Part shown: positions 23,141 through 34,769 of the stretch, one piece after another
How positions within the stretch are numbered: position 1 is the first letter of the stretch
How the letters are laid out: every line of letters starts with the position of its first letter
NCBI GenBank assembly: GCA_022828595.1
Contig: JAKGHH010000007.1
Coordinates: 65,894,727-65,958,726, forward strand
DNA: 64,000 bases
Reading direction: 5' to 3'
Source of the DNA: Nelumbo lutea
Lineage: Eukaryota > Streptophyta > Magnoliopsida > Proteales > Nelumbonaceae
The notes under the pieces: model-generated
What the model was told of the DNA's origin: nothing
The model's database searches: none
Seen by the model: only the letters and a program-made list of their open reading frames with translations
Translations under genes and position numbers: made by a program

Positions 23141-24191
23141 AAACTTCCAACTTCCTTTTCTATTTGGGGAGGAAGCATCTCAACAATGGCTTTGACCTTA
23201 GTAGAGTTGACTTAATGTCTTTTTGACTAACAGTAAAGCCCAATAGCTTTCCTAATGGTGCCCTAAATATGCATTTCTGGGGATTTAACCTAAGGCAGAA
23301 TTTCCTAAGTTTTTCAAATAGCTTCCAAAGGTCCTTTAAATGATTCTCTACCTTTTTGGACTTGGCAATCATGTCATCCATGTATACCTCCAATTCTTTG
23401 TGTATCATGTCATGAAAAAGCGTTGTCATTGCTCTTTGATAAGTTGCCCCAACATTCTTAATCCCAAATGGCCTGACCTTGTAACAAAAGGTTCCCCATG
23501 GTCTTATGAAAGTTGTATTTTCTTTGTCCTCTTCTGCCATTTTGATCTGGTTATATCCCAAAAATCCATCCATGAAAGAGAACATTTCATGTCCTACTGT
23601 ATCATCAACAAGAATGCCAATGTTTGGTAAAGGAAAATTACCCTTGGGACTAGTTCTATTTAAATTTTGAAAATCCATGCACATCCTAACCTTTCCATCC
23701 CTTTTAGGCACTAGTACAATGTTGGCTAACCATTTAGGGTGCATTGCCACTTCTAGAAATTCCACTTCAAACTACTTCTTAACCTCTTCTTGAATTTTTA
23801 GAGACCACTTTGGATGGAGCTTCTTGAGCTTTTGCTTTACTAGCTTTGCATGGGGATATATGGGAATCTTATGTACCACCAAGTCTGTGTCCAATCCTAG
23901 CATGTCTTTATAGGACCATGCAAAAACATCCCTGAATTCTTTCAACAATTCTATTATGTCAAATTTCTGCTTTGGGATTAAATGGCTCCCAATTTTTACC
24001 AACTTTGGGTCATAATTAGTTCCAAGATTAACTTCTTCTGAGTCAACTTCTGGTCTTCTTTCCTCTTTCCGTTCAATCTGATTAAGGATACTTTGAGGGA
24101 TATCCTCCTTAGGAGGTTCTTCCTCAATCCCCATGAGAGCAAAGTCTAAATCAAGGTCAAAGTCATAGGCTTGTGAAATGGGTTCGAGTTC
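23141..24191 (-). pseudogene. Ogre reverse transcriptase
   Basis: A frame from the splice-acceptor-like site at 24192 reads ELEPISQAYDFDLDLDFALM, the acidic linker before RT, then FAWSYKDMLGLDTDLVVHKI, NIVLVPKRDGKVRMCMDFQN, FSFMDGFLGYNQIKM and the catalytic motif VYMDDMIAKS (about 23360). The frame is interrupted by TAG at 23772 and ends with scrambled text at 23160. The YMDD core is intact. The enzyme would copy the element's RNA into DNA. Confidence 0.88.
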
Positions 24192-24786
24192 CTACAAGAT
24201 CAAAAGGAGGAATAAACATGGAAACTAGAAATGGAGAAAAAGGAGATTTTTCACAAAAAGGCAGTTAGGCCCAGGCTGTGAACTAAGGCTGCCTAGGTAC
24301 CCTTTTGAGGGAGATTAGGTCAATCGTAGTTCAAGCAAAAGGATTTTCATTTCATTTGGATCAATGAAGTATAAAAACTACTTTTGGAATAGAAACATAG
24401 GGTAGAAAGCATTGACCCCCTGGTCTGAGATTTACAACTTAACAAACCTCAAGAGAAGGGACCTCTAGGCCCACGGTAGTTGGAGAAGACATCCAGTTAT
24501 GAGCAAGCTATCATAAAGGGACAATTGACTGGGAAGGGTCTTCCATGAATTTGCCTCCTATCGCACATACATCTCTATCCAAGGATTCCCAAATGGCATG
24601 ACCCTTGAGCTTGTCAATTACCTCTGGTTTGATAGAGACACCTTGCCCCAATCTATGGGACAACAAGTTTTGTAGATCACCTTAGTCTCCTCTTCCTCCT
24701 AGGCCCTTGATGATGAGCCGATGTCCTTCTGATCTTCTTGGTTTTCAAGAAAAAGTAGTGAAATGTCTGGGATGTCGATGGGGGTT
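24192..24786 (-). other. Candidate Ogre intron between protease and RT
   Basis: Ogre elements are known to splice an intron between protease and reverse transcriptase. Here the coding frame stops and no protein similarity is visible until the RT linker resumes directly after GATCTTGTAG on the minus strand (the AG ends at 24192). The donor could not be placed with confidence. Confidence 0.45.
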
Positions 24787-25541
24787 TCAGGCTGGCTTGA
24801 GGGTTGGTGATGGTTGAGGCATGGTTGCTAGTTTGACAAAATGTAGTGGTGTTGAAAGAGGTACACCTTTTTTCTTCCCGCCTTGTGGGCTAAATAGGTC
24901 ATGTTCATCCGGTTTACAAACCACTCCAAATTGAGGGAGATATCCCTTAGCCTTAATAAGGTACAACCTCCCTTGTTGCCTAATATATAACCCTTTGCTA
25001 GGGTTGAACTTCATATGAGCCATAATTTGGAGAGGTGGTGATATCCTTCCTTGACCTTCTTTACCTCTTGAACCTTCTCAATGGAATTCACTTCTTCAAA
25101 TTGATAAGAGAAGAAACCTAAACCTTTCTCCAGGTGTTGAAATGATGATTTTGTAGCTGGTGCAATCTGATTGTCCCCAAGGATTGTAATGAGCTCATTA
25201 TCATGGACCAATTTTAGTCTCTGGTGGAGGGAAGATGGCAAGGCTCCAATAGAATGAAATCAATGTCTCCCTAGTAACATGGTAAAAGATGCTTGAATGT
25301 CTAGAACTTGAAACTGAATTTGATAAGTAACATTTCCAATAGTCACATTAAGTGTTACATCTCCCAAATTTGACTTAACTGAATTGTCAAAGGCCCTTAC
25401 TACAATGGGTCTCTTCTTTACATCATGTATACCCATTCCTAGCGCTTGTAGTGTTCTGAGAGTGCACACATTTAGACCGAACCCATTATCCACCAAGACA
25501 ATAGGGACCCTCATTCCTCTGCATGTCACTGTGATATACAA
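24787..25541 (-). pseudogene. Ogre protease and downstream linker
   Basis: From 25541 the minus strand reads MRVPIVLVDNGFGLNVCTLRT and later FQVLDIQASFTMLLGRH, the aspartic protease pattern of Ogre elements (VDNGSxLN, then LLGRxW). Phe stands where Ser/Ala is usual after DNG. Linker pieces (25241-25011, 25023-24787) follow in two overlapping frames, with GYLPQFGVVCKPDEHDLFSP. It would process the polyprotein; broken by frame changes. Confidence 0.75.
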
Positions 25542-27800
25542 CAGAAAATTTGAGTAACACCATCTATTAGGATTTCATCATCTTAAAAAGTTATGACTCA
25601 AGAGACCAAAATCATGTCAACCATCTATGCTAGCCTTTTTGGTTCTATACTTGGGATGATAAAATCCCTTTTGAAACTTCCATAACCTGATTCCTATGAT
25701 GCTTCGAAGATAATAACAGCCCAAGTATTGAAATTTGTGTTAGTATTTTTTCTAGTTGATCCACTATGTTGTATTGAGACTTATCTGTGGCTCTTAGGAA
25801 ATCATCATTCTTGTTTTTGCTCTCTTCATCTGGATCCTCCCCTATCTTAGCCTTTCCTTTATCCACTGCCCCAATCACCAGCCTTGGGGAAAAAATCTCC
25901 CAGATCTTAATAAGGCTCCACATTCTAAATTAGTTTGATCAATGTGCGCCACCACTGGCTCAGTGTAATAGTTCCATGAGACCTTGGATGAATTTTCTCT
26001 ACAGAGTTCTGGGTAAGGAATGACAAAGGTTTTTGCAAGGGTTTGTCACTTGATATAGTGGAAGGGGTGAAAGGGTTATTGGTAAACTTTATGGAAGGGG
26101 CTAAGATGTAGAAGGGAGGTCTGGTAGTGCAAATGGTGTCAAAAGGTGGTTGAATGCATGGCACTAGTACTGTAGGAAGGGTCCCTATTAACAATCAACA
26201 TTGTAGGGTCCATAAACTACTTATCTTCTTCAATGCAATGAATGTTATTGCTCGGTCTTGCTTCGCATGGTGGCATGGGATTTTTAATAATCCCCATTGG
26301 TTGCTACTTTGGTTGCTCCACTTGAAAGGTGGTGTCCATAGTCAATCAACCTTTGAACTGCATACTTAAGTTGCCAACACCTATCAGTCACATGCCCTGG
26401 GCCTTAGTGGTAGGCATAGTGGGCATTTTCATTATACCTTCTTGGCTTGAGTTCCAATGGCAATTTCCATATCAACAAACTTAAGTACCCTTCTTTGACC
26501 AATGCAGGCAATAACTAAGAGTGAGGGTATGGCAAGGGGGTAAACTCTATCCTTTTCTCCTTTTGGAAATGAGGGTTTTGGTCAGCTACGAATGATGGCT
26601 GTTGGGGGTAGGTGGCTGGTATGGTCATTGAGCTGGCACAGGTCGAAATGGCTGGGCTAAGACAGGCACTGGTGGTGGTGGTGTAGGTAAGAAAAATGGT
26701 GGTTGGGGATTGCTAGAGTAAGTGGCTGCAACAAAGTTAGGCCGAGCTTGTTGGTAAGGAGATGAGGAAACAACATGCACTTCACTTTCTGACTTCTTCT
26801 TGATGGGGGTTTTTTGACAAAGGTTTGGGATAGGCTAATTCCCTTAATTGAGGGATTGATTCTTCCTTTCCTTATAGCTTCCTCGATCCTGGTAGCTCCC
26901 CTAACAACCTCATTAAAATCCTTAAGAGGCTAGGCAATCAACATTGAATAATATGACTCGCCTAATGTTTTTATGAACATCCTTACCATTTCTTCTTTAG
27001 GCATCAGATACCTTAGTTTTAATGCCATCTCCCTCCACCAATATGCATACTCAAGAAAATTTTCTCCTTCCTTTTGTGATAAGGCTTCTAAGTCGGCTTA
27101 ATTGGGAACCAAGTCCATGTTAAAGGAGTAATGGTCCAAAAAGGATTTAGAAACTTAATTCCATGACTTCTTCTTTGTAGTGTCCAACATGATGAACCAG
27201 GTTCGTGCATCTCCTGTCAAACTGTTTTGGAACACCTAGATAAGGGGCCTCTTGAGTTGGAGGTGGGTTTAAAGGAAACCTTTTCCATCGTACTTCTCCA
27301 ATTCAAGTAATTTAAACTTTTTTGGGAGTATTGGATCAGGGTATAAGCACAATTCTTTATAGTTCATAGTTCCCAGGCTATGAACCCCTTTCAATTTTTG
27401 GATTTCTTCCTTCATTTTCTCCATTTCTTCCCTCATAGGATCATTTACAAGCGAGGCTATCTAAGTGGAAGGATAGACTGGGAGACACGAGGGTCTTCTT
27501 CTTCAAAGTCATCATCTTGGTTGACTATTGGAGCTGTAGGTTGCTTGATGAAGACGGTAGGTTATGGCCTTGGGATCGGTGATGCGGTACCGGCGATGAA
27601 TACAAATGAGGTAGGAATCACAGTAGTGGTGGGGATGGCGAAGGTTTGAACTTGGGTGGTGTTTGGGGTTGGTAGAATTTCTTTCTGAGAGTCAATCAAC
27701 CCAAGCAGACATTTTTGAAAGCCTTTCTTGAAGACGGAGAAAATCACTATATGAAACAGTAGCAGGTGTAGCAATCTCCACATTGGTCGTGTTCTACTGC
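25542..27800 (-). pseudogene. Ogre gag
   Basis: Minus-strand translation in several frames gives VFQNSLTGDARTWFIMLD, DLEALSQKEGENFLEYAYWW, MALKLRYLMPKEEMVRMF and TLGESYYSMLIA at about 27260-26930, the gag capsid pattern of Ogre elements. A Pro-rich linker follows toward 25925, then a charged C-terminal part (25923-25645, DKGKAKIGEDPDEESKNKND). Stops occur every 30-60 codons. No clear zinc knuckle is seen. The N-terminus runs into the tract at 27980-28370. Confidence 0.7.
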
Positions 27801-27979
27801 CCTAAGCCCTCTGAGGTTGTGCCTTCGGTTGCCATGGTGCGGGGAAGGACTGGTCACAATTCTATTGGTCCTCGTTTTGGCCTGGAGGAGGTCAAAATTA
27901 TTCACTACTTGAGTGAGAGAAGACAAAGAAGTCGTTTTCTACAGTTGATGAGATTATTTAATGAACCTAATTTCCAATT

Positions 27980-28372
27980 CTTTTTATTTTGATTTTTGAT
28001 GATTTTGATTCTATTTGTTGAATTTTATAAACTTAATTTCGATTTTAATATTTGATGAATTTATTTGAAGAATTTGATATTTGATGAATTTATTTGAAGA
28101 ATTTGATATTCGATGTGTTAATTTGATAAATTTGATAATTTGATGAACTTGACTTTGATTCTTGATGCTTTGATTTTGACTTTGATACTTGATGAGTTGG
28201 TTTGACAACTTTGATAAACTTAGCTTTGATTTTGATTTTTTCTATTGATGAGTTGATTTGTAAAATTTGATATTTGATGAGTTGATTCAATGAATTCGAT
28301 AATTTTATTTTGATGATTTTGTTTGATGACTTTTGATTGTGTCAATTTGATGAATTTGATTCTTTAGGCAAC
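27980..28372. repeat. TTTGAT-based simple-repeat tract, copy 2
   Basis: Degenerate TTTGATGAATTTGATATTTG-type text like that at 19215-19800, here between Ogre ORF1 and gag. The minus strand gives Ile/Lys/Asn/Ser-rich short frames that are by-products. Confidence 0.8.
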
Positions 28373-28503
28373 AATCCTCGATTTTAAGATTAGAATATTT
28401 GGTATTTGAGTGAGGCAATAATGGCCCAAAAAGAGATAGAATCTTCATTAATGTTCACTACATCCATTTTTTCCAAAAGTAAAAGGATATACAACAATCC
28501 TGA

Positions 28504-29499
28504 TTAATTTGGAGGAATGTCAATGCCATAGTAAGTCAAGGTGCCTTCAAGTATTGCCATTAGATTTGCCACTTGCACTATGTATGCTTCCATGTGGTTG
28601 GCTAATTCTTCATATCTGATGTTGGCACTAGTAGCCCCATTCTTAGATTGATGGAGCTGGTGATGAGTTTCATTGGCTTCGACTTCCAACATTTGCTTCT
28701 CTTGAAGTGCCTCTAATAATTTCTCCACTATCTCAAGATGGCTTGTTTGGGCTTCACTCAATTCTTTCATTTGATTTTCCAATCTATCATTTAATTCCAT
28801 AAATTCCTTCCTTAAATCGAACTCTTTTATTTCCATTTTCCGCTTTTGGTTTATTTGCTCTCTTATTTGCTTCCTTATAGAATCATTGTGCCTCCTGATC
28901 CTTACTTCTTGATCCTCATTTATCCTATTTTTCTCATGAAGTTCTAGTGCTACTTTCAAATATGGGTAATCTAAAGGTGGTTTGAGAGATTCCTTTGATA
29001 TAGTACCTTTGGATGGAGACCTTACTGGTGTGGGGAGCTCGGGTTGTGGCACCAGAGGTGACAGGAAACTTTGACTGCACAACCAATCCATCTATGTATG
29101 ATCACACATTGGCTTGGAGGTTGGAAACGGGGTTGGGAATTCCCTTTTACTAGAAGCCTGGTGCTCTCTGAACCTCCTTTCCATGTTCCCACAATATTTG
29201 ATGAAATCAACCATGTCCCCTTTGGTGTCATCAATGGTTGGAATGAACTGTAAGAGGCCAAATTGCCTCATGACTCATATTGGGACAAATGGCGTCGATC
29301 TGTATAAACCTGTTAGAACCATGTTTTGTCTTCCTTCTACGGTTGAATGGGGTTGATTACACCCTTCTTGAACGGACAACCAAATGTTCCAATTGATCTT
29401 TCCTTCTGTGGCCTTTTGCAATAATGCCAAGTTTTGTTTCTTTGTCAAGGCTGCTACCTGTGGATTAGTGCTCAATATTTCTTTTACCTTGTATGTGGG
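28504..29499 (-). pseudogene. Ogre ORF1, C-terminal coiled-coil part
   Basis: The 195-codon open piece 29091-28504 is highly charged (NRINEDQEVRIRRHNDSIRK, then MELNDRLENQMKELSEA) and ends GTLTYYGIDIPPN before a stop. Ogre ORF1 proteins end in such a coiled coil. Upstream pieces in other frames (29475-29100) include GLYRSTPFVPI. The rest of ORF1 lies at 39318-40060, beyond the Athila insertion. The function of ORF1 in Ogre is unknown. Confidence 0.7.
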
Positions 29500-31126
29500 T
29501 GATGAACCTACAACTTATTTATATTTTATGAGGTCTTTGCATGGAGTTTTTTGTCGGTTTAATTAAATTTTGCCCTATTTTTAGATTAATTGCAATAAAG
29601 ATTCAGAGGCAGCCAACTCAAGAAAAAAGAAGGCAAAAGCAAGAAAAGAACGCCCAAAATTTATCAAATTCAGCCCAGCCCAGCCTTGAGAGCAAGGGAG
29701 TTTCATTCGGCCCAAGTAGTGCAAGCTAATTGTTTGGAAAACTCAAGGGAAGAAGCCTAGCAAGAAGGAAATTTTGACCCAACCCATTTTCAGCCCTAAG
29801 AACAGCCTAAAGTACATCCTACATGTGCTCAAAAGCAAGCTAAGTTGCAGCCCAAATAGCAACCCAAAGGGAGCTAGGGGCGGCAACTCCTAGAAGTTTC
29901 TTGAAGAGAATGAGGAATCACTCTAGTAGGTTCAAGAGGGGTGCAATACACCCAATTCTAGAGACTTCAAGAAGAGGCAAGAGCTTTGCTTGAAAGCCTA
30001 TATAAGAAGGCCTCTAGAGGGGGAAAAAGGGTCCAACACCTGATTTCAAACTCTCCTTGAGCTCTTGTTCTAAGAGAGAAAAAGAGAGAGAGATAGGCGC
30101 AAGAGAGGAGAAGAGAGGAGGAGCAAGCAGCTTCAAGAGAAGAAGAAGCTGAATTCGAAGGAGGAGAAAGCAATTGGAGATCAAGGTTTCATCATCACTT
30201 GATTTCTGCACAAATTGGTAATCGAATTCAGCTAAGATTTATGTAATTTCTCCATCGAATTTTCCTTTCTTGCTGTAATCAAAGCATGTATTGTGCAAAT
30301 TCAATTCTGTAATTTGTTTTCTAAGTTCATTCGAGTAAAGTAGATTCAATCTTGAAGTTTCTTGTTTGGAATATCAATTGTGGATTGTTGGCCAAACTAC
30401 TATTCTGAAATCTCAGATCTGAAATTTCAGATCATGAATTTACAAGGTTTGAATTGCTATTTTCCAATCTCAGATCTGTAAATTCAGATCATAAAATAGT
30501 GAGATCCGAACTGCTATTCTATAAATTCAGATCTGTGAGTTTAGATCATGAACTTGTAATACCTGAATTACTTATGAAAGAATTCAGGTAGCTTTAATTC
30601 AGTCTGGCCGAATTGTTCATCTTTCTTGGAATTCCAAGAGTGCTTGAGAAAGACTCTAAGATTTCAGATCTGCCAATCAAGAGCCGAATTGAGTGCAAGG
30701 TTAGAGATAACTTGCACAATTCGGTTGGTGTTCATTCAGCTGAGTTGATGATCATCCAGCTGAAATGAAGCCCTAGAATTGCTAGATCTGAATGCATGCA
30801 TGAGGATTAGATCTTTGATAGAGATATAAGGACCATCACTCTTGCATAGATTGAACATGCGCTCGATAGAGGCTATTCATTACTTTGGGATTTCACCAAA
30901 CCAAGGCTAAATCCTACTCTACTCGAATTGCCTAGAAAACCAGTTGCTGAATTTATTTTTCTATGCATCTTTAGCTTGTCTCTCACTTGCATACAAGGTG
31001 TTCGGTCCAATGTGTTAGAAATAACTTTGTAGTTAGAATTTCAGATTTTCACTAGTTTTACATTTCGGCTGATCAGATAACAATAGACTGATTCATTACT
31101 AGTGTCATAATGAGTCACACACATCA
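29500..31126 (+). repeat. Athila 5' LTR
   Basis: 1627 bases from TGATGAACC to CACACATCA, closely similar to 37696-39317. It contains a TATATAA box at 29999, a GA-rich early transcribed leader, and many CAGATCTG-like palindromes in the second half. Compared with the 3' LTR it lacks 77 bases near 31100, between two CTAGTA copies. Confidence 0.9.
29999..30005 (+). promoter_or_regulatory. TATA box of Athila 5' LTR
   Basis: CCTATATAAGAAGGCCT; the same site in the 3' LTR reads CCTATATAAGGAGGCCT at about 38151. It lies about 500 bases into each LTR, upstream of the GAGCTCTTGTTCTAAGAGAG leader shared by all three LTR copies. Confidence 0.6.
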
Positions 31127-31132
31127 AGTTTT

Positions 31133-31150
31133 TGGCGCTGTTGCCAGGGA
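31133..31150 (+). promoter_or_regulatory. Primer-binding site, tRNA-Asp type
   Basis: TGGCGCTGTTGCCAGGGA differs by two bases from TGGCGCCGTTGCCGGGGA, the tRNA-Asp-matching PBS typical of Athila. It starts six bases after the 5' LTR, as usual for this lineage. It primes minus-strand cDNA synthesis. Confidence 0.85.
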
Positions 31151-33535
31151 CTTGTTGTATCAATATTAGGAACTATTTGCCACTGTTAATCTGATTTTCA
31201 ATTCTGTGCATTATAGTTCAGATTAGTATGCATGAAACTCCATTACTGATCTAGTTAGTTCTCTTCCCCATTGATGTTCTACTTCATCTTCAATTGTTGA
31301 TTTTGTCTTAGTAGTAGAGCTGCATTCTAGTTTGCATATTTCATAAAAATAGTGTGAATCAGATATGTATACATTAACTATCATGGCTAAAATAAAAAAA
31401 AAAAATCAGATCTGAGCACATTGAAAAAAATGATTTCTGATATTCATTGATGATTGTTGTTTTAGTCTCAGTAGTATAGTCTTGCATATTTCACAAAATA
31501 ATGTTCTAGTTTCAGTAGTAGAGTTGTGTTTTCTTTTGTTCTGTATACTTCATAAAAATTGTGTGGTTCAGATCTGCATACATTCATTGTCATTGCTGAA
31601 ATTAGAATGCAGATTTGAGCAGACAAGAAAAAAATGTAAGCCTGCTTTTCTAGTTTCAGTAGTGTAGTTGCATTCTAGTCTTGCATATTTGATAAAAAGG
31701 GTGTGGTTCAGATCTGTATACATTACTTTTCATTGTTGAAATCAGAATTCAGAATTGAGCCACACACAAAAAATAAAAAAAATAAAAATTTCATTGCTGA
31801 TTTCTTTAACTGTTAGCTGATTTCAGTTCTGTACAAATCTGCATATAGTATTCTTCATTACTGATATTACTACTCTATTTTTTTTTCTGTTGCTGATTTG
31901 TTTGGTTTTGATTACTGTTTTAGTGCTGAGTTTAGCTGGTTTTTGGGTCTGTATAGCTCATAAAAACAGGGAGTTCAGATCTGTACACAGTAGATTTCAA
32001 TACTGAAATAAAAAATCAGATCTGAGCACACCAGAAAAAAAAAGAGGGAGATTTTGTTCAGTAGTATAGTTGTATTACTTCTTTGTGTTCTATTTCATCT
32101 CAAAAGAAAAGAAAAAAAAAGAAAATTATCAATATATGGTTGAATGATGCATAGACGGCTAGTACAGTTCTGATTGCATTAACTGTGATTTATAAAATTC
32201 AGACATGAACTTATTGCTATAATTGCTTGCATATTTTGTGGTTCAGATCTGATCACACAGCTTATCACTTTTGCAATCAGATCTGAACACTTAATGAAGC
32301 ATTTTTTTCTAACTTAGTGCTTTCAATTCAGAGTTTCAGATCTGAAATCAGATCTGTATACACCATGATTTCAGATTTGAAACCCACATCAATTCGGAGA
32401 TTTAGCAGGTCTTATGGGAAGCATGTTAGAACATACCAGATATACAGACCTGAAACTTTGCTACCATTCATAACCACTGAAATCAGATCTGTATACACCA
32501 ATTCTCCATGCTGAATTCTCATATCAGCCCTCATCACAGTAGATGGCAGCCATTCAAGCTGCTGAAATATAAGATTGCAGATCTGAATGTGTAAATGATT
32601 TATGCTTGTACCCTCATAAATTTCAGATCTGAATGTGTAAAAACCATGCATAGCATCTGTACTCAATAATATTAGTGGTGTGAACTCAGATTGCAGATCT
32701 GAACTCATTAAAGTTGCTATAGCTTCTGCTCTTTTTGGTCTGCTTTTTCTTATGAAAATAATGAGACTTCAGATCTGATTACCTTACTTATCACTTCTGC
32801 AATCAGATCTGAAGACAACTGTACTATTCTCAGTGGCTACCGAATTCAGATCTGATCTCAGTAGCAGTCACAGCTGTTCTAAGTATCAGTAGCTGCTGTT
32901 ATATACTGCTGTTTTCAGTAGCTTCTGAGATTTCAGATCTGATCTCAATTTTGTGTAGAACTGATGTCTGAATTGCTATCTCACAATCCTATTTACACTA
33001 ATTTCAGCTCTGTGTATTGACCTTCAATAGCATACAGTAGCCTTTCCATATGAAGCTCAGACCTGAACACAGCCACTGCTGATCCGCATGTGGCTGTCCT
33101 CAGTAGCTACTAAGATTTCAGATCTGATTTCAGATCTGTATATTACTGTTCTGAGTAGCTATTGAGATTTCAGGTCTCAGCAGTTCAAATCTGTGTAATC
33201 TCATCATTGATTCAGCAATGTGAAGAGAAGGAATTTGTAAACTATTGTTCTACTCTCAGAGGGTACTGATTTCAGACCTGTTTACTAAGAATTTTTTTTT
33301 TTTTTTTTTTTTTTTTGTAAATTGCAGTAGCTAGCTGATTAAGAATTTGTAAATTGCTACTGAATTTTGTATATTGAATAAGATGTTGGTTCAGATTTGC
33401 TTTTAGTTAGCTGCATTTATTTATTTTAGGATGTAGGTTTTTGTATTCTAATAATTCACTATACTTTTTCAATTTTAATAAGGTTAGCTATTTATATTCT
33501 TTTGTATTATTTGGTTTACTGCCTTGACTTTCACA
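31151..33535 (+). repeat. Athila leader with degenerate repeats and CAGATCTG palindromes
   Basis: No ORF is supported. Units of roughly 110-130 bases repeat loosely from 31290 to 32060, sharing TTTCAGTAGTATAGTTG, TCTTGCATATTTCA and GTTCAGATCTGTATACATT. The palindrome CAGATCTG or its one-base variants recurs dozens of times up to 33200. A pure T run lies at 33292-33316. Confidence 0.8.
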
Positions 33536-34769
33536 GTTTCTGACAAGCAGAGTCGAGCTGGAGGAAATCCTCTATGACCCAAAGATTGAAAGAACTCTCT
33601 GTGTCCATCTAAGAGCAGCCAGACAAGTTCAGCAAGAAGCTCAACAAGCTCAACAATCTCAACAAGCTCAAGAAGCTCAAGAAATGATTGAGCAGAGGAC
33701 TATGATGGATTATGCCAAACCCACACTCACTGGAGCTGCCTCCAGCATTATCAGGCCCAATATTGCTGCTAACAACTTTGAGATCAAACCGGCCATCATA
33801 TTAATGATTCAAAGCACGGTACAATTTTGTGGTTTGGCCCACGAAGATCCCAATGCACACATTTCTAACTTTATAGAAATATGTGACACATTTTCAAACA
33901 CAATGGGGTAAGTGATAATGCCATTAGGCTGAGGTTATTCTCATTTTCTTTGAAGGATAAAGCCAAAGAATGGCTGAATTCATTACCAGCAGGATCAATA
34001 GCTATGTGGGATGAAATGTCTAGCCGTTTCTCTCTAAATATTTTCCCCTTCTAAAACTGCTAAAATGAGGAATGACATCACTACTTTTTTCCAGCAAGAG
34101 GGGGAATCTTTATACGAGTCATGGGAATGATACAAGGAGTTGCTAAGGAGAGTTCCTCACCATGGCCTCCCCATTTGGCTGCAAGTGTAGACTTTCTATA
34201 ATGGTTTTACTGACTCAAATAAGATCATACTAGATGCTATAGCCGGAGGATCCATAAATAATAAAACTCCTGAGGTTGCCCATGCACTTATTGAGGAAAT
34301 GGCAGCCAACAACTATCAATGGCATTTTGAAAGGACTCAAACTAGGAAGGAGCAAGGCCTACATAATGTTGATACATATACGAAACTATCTGCACAAATA
34401 GAAGCACTCAGTAAGAAAATTGATGAAATGCAGATAGCTGCCATGCATGTGCAGCCTCTTACTTGTGAATTGTGTGGGGGAGGCCACATCAGCACTGACT
34501 GCCAAGTTGGCAATCAGTTCAGGCCATCTACTGAACAAGTCGACTATGTCAGCAATTCGTCAAGACAGCAGGGTTACCAAAGTCACCATACCTTTCACCC
34601 AGGATGGAGGGGACATTCAAATCAGTCCTGGCCAAGTCAGCATACTTCAAAGCCTTTCCACCAGACTTATCATCAGCCCGAACCAAAGTCCAATTTGGAG
34701 GAAGTGATGACAAAATTTATAGCAAGTGTGGAAACCAGGTTCTAGAACCAGGAAGCCTCAATCAAAAAC
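33536..34769 (+). pseudogene. Athila gag
   Basis: The reading starts with VELEEILYDPKIERTL, a Gln/Ala-rich run, then SIIRPNIAANNFEIKPAI and HISNFIEICDTF, which is the Athila gag pattern. A stop or frame change at about 33910 is followed by AIRLRLFSFSLKDKAKEWL and LPAGSIAMWDEM. The C-terminal half (34299-34745) has MAANNYQWHFERTQTRK and a zinc knuckle CELCGGGHISTDC (Cx2Cx3Hx4C) at about 34464. A TAG at 34743-34745 separates it from the next frame. Gag would form the virus-like particle. Confidence 0.85.
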
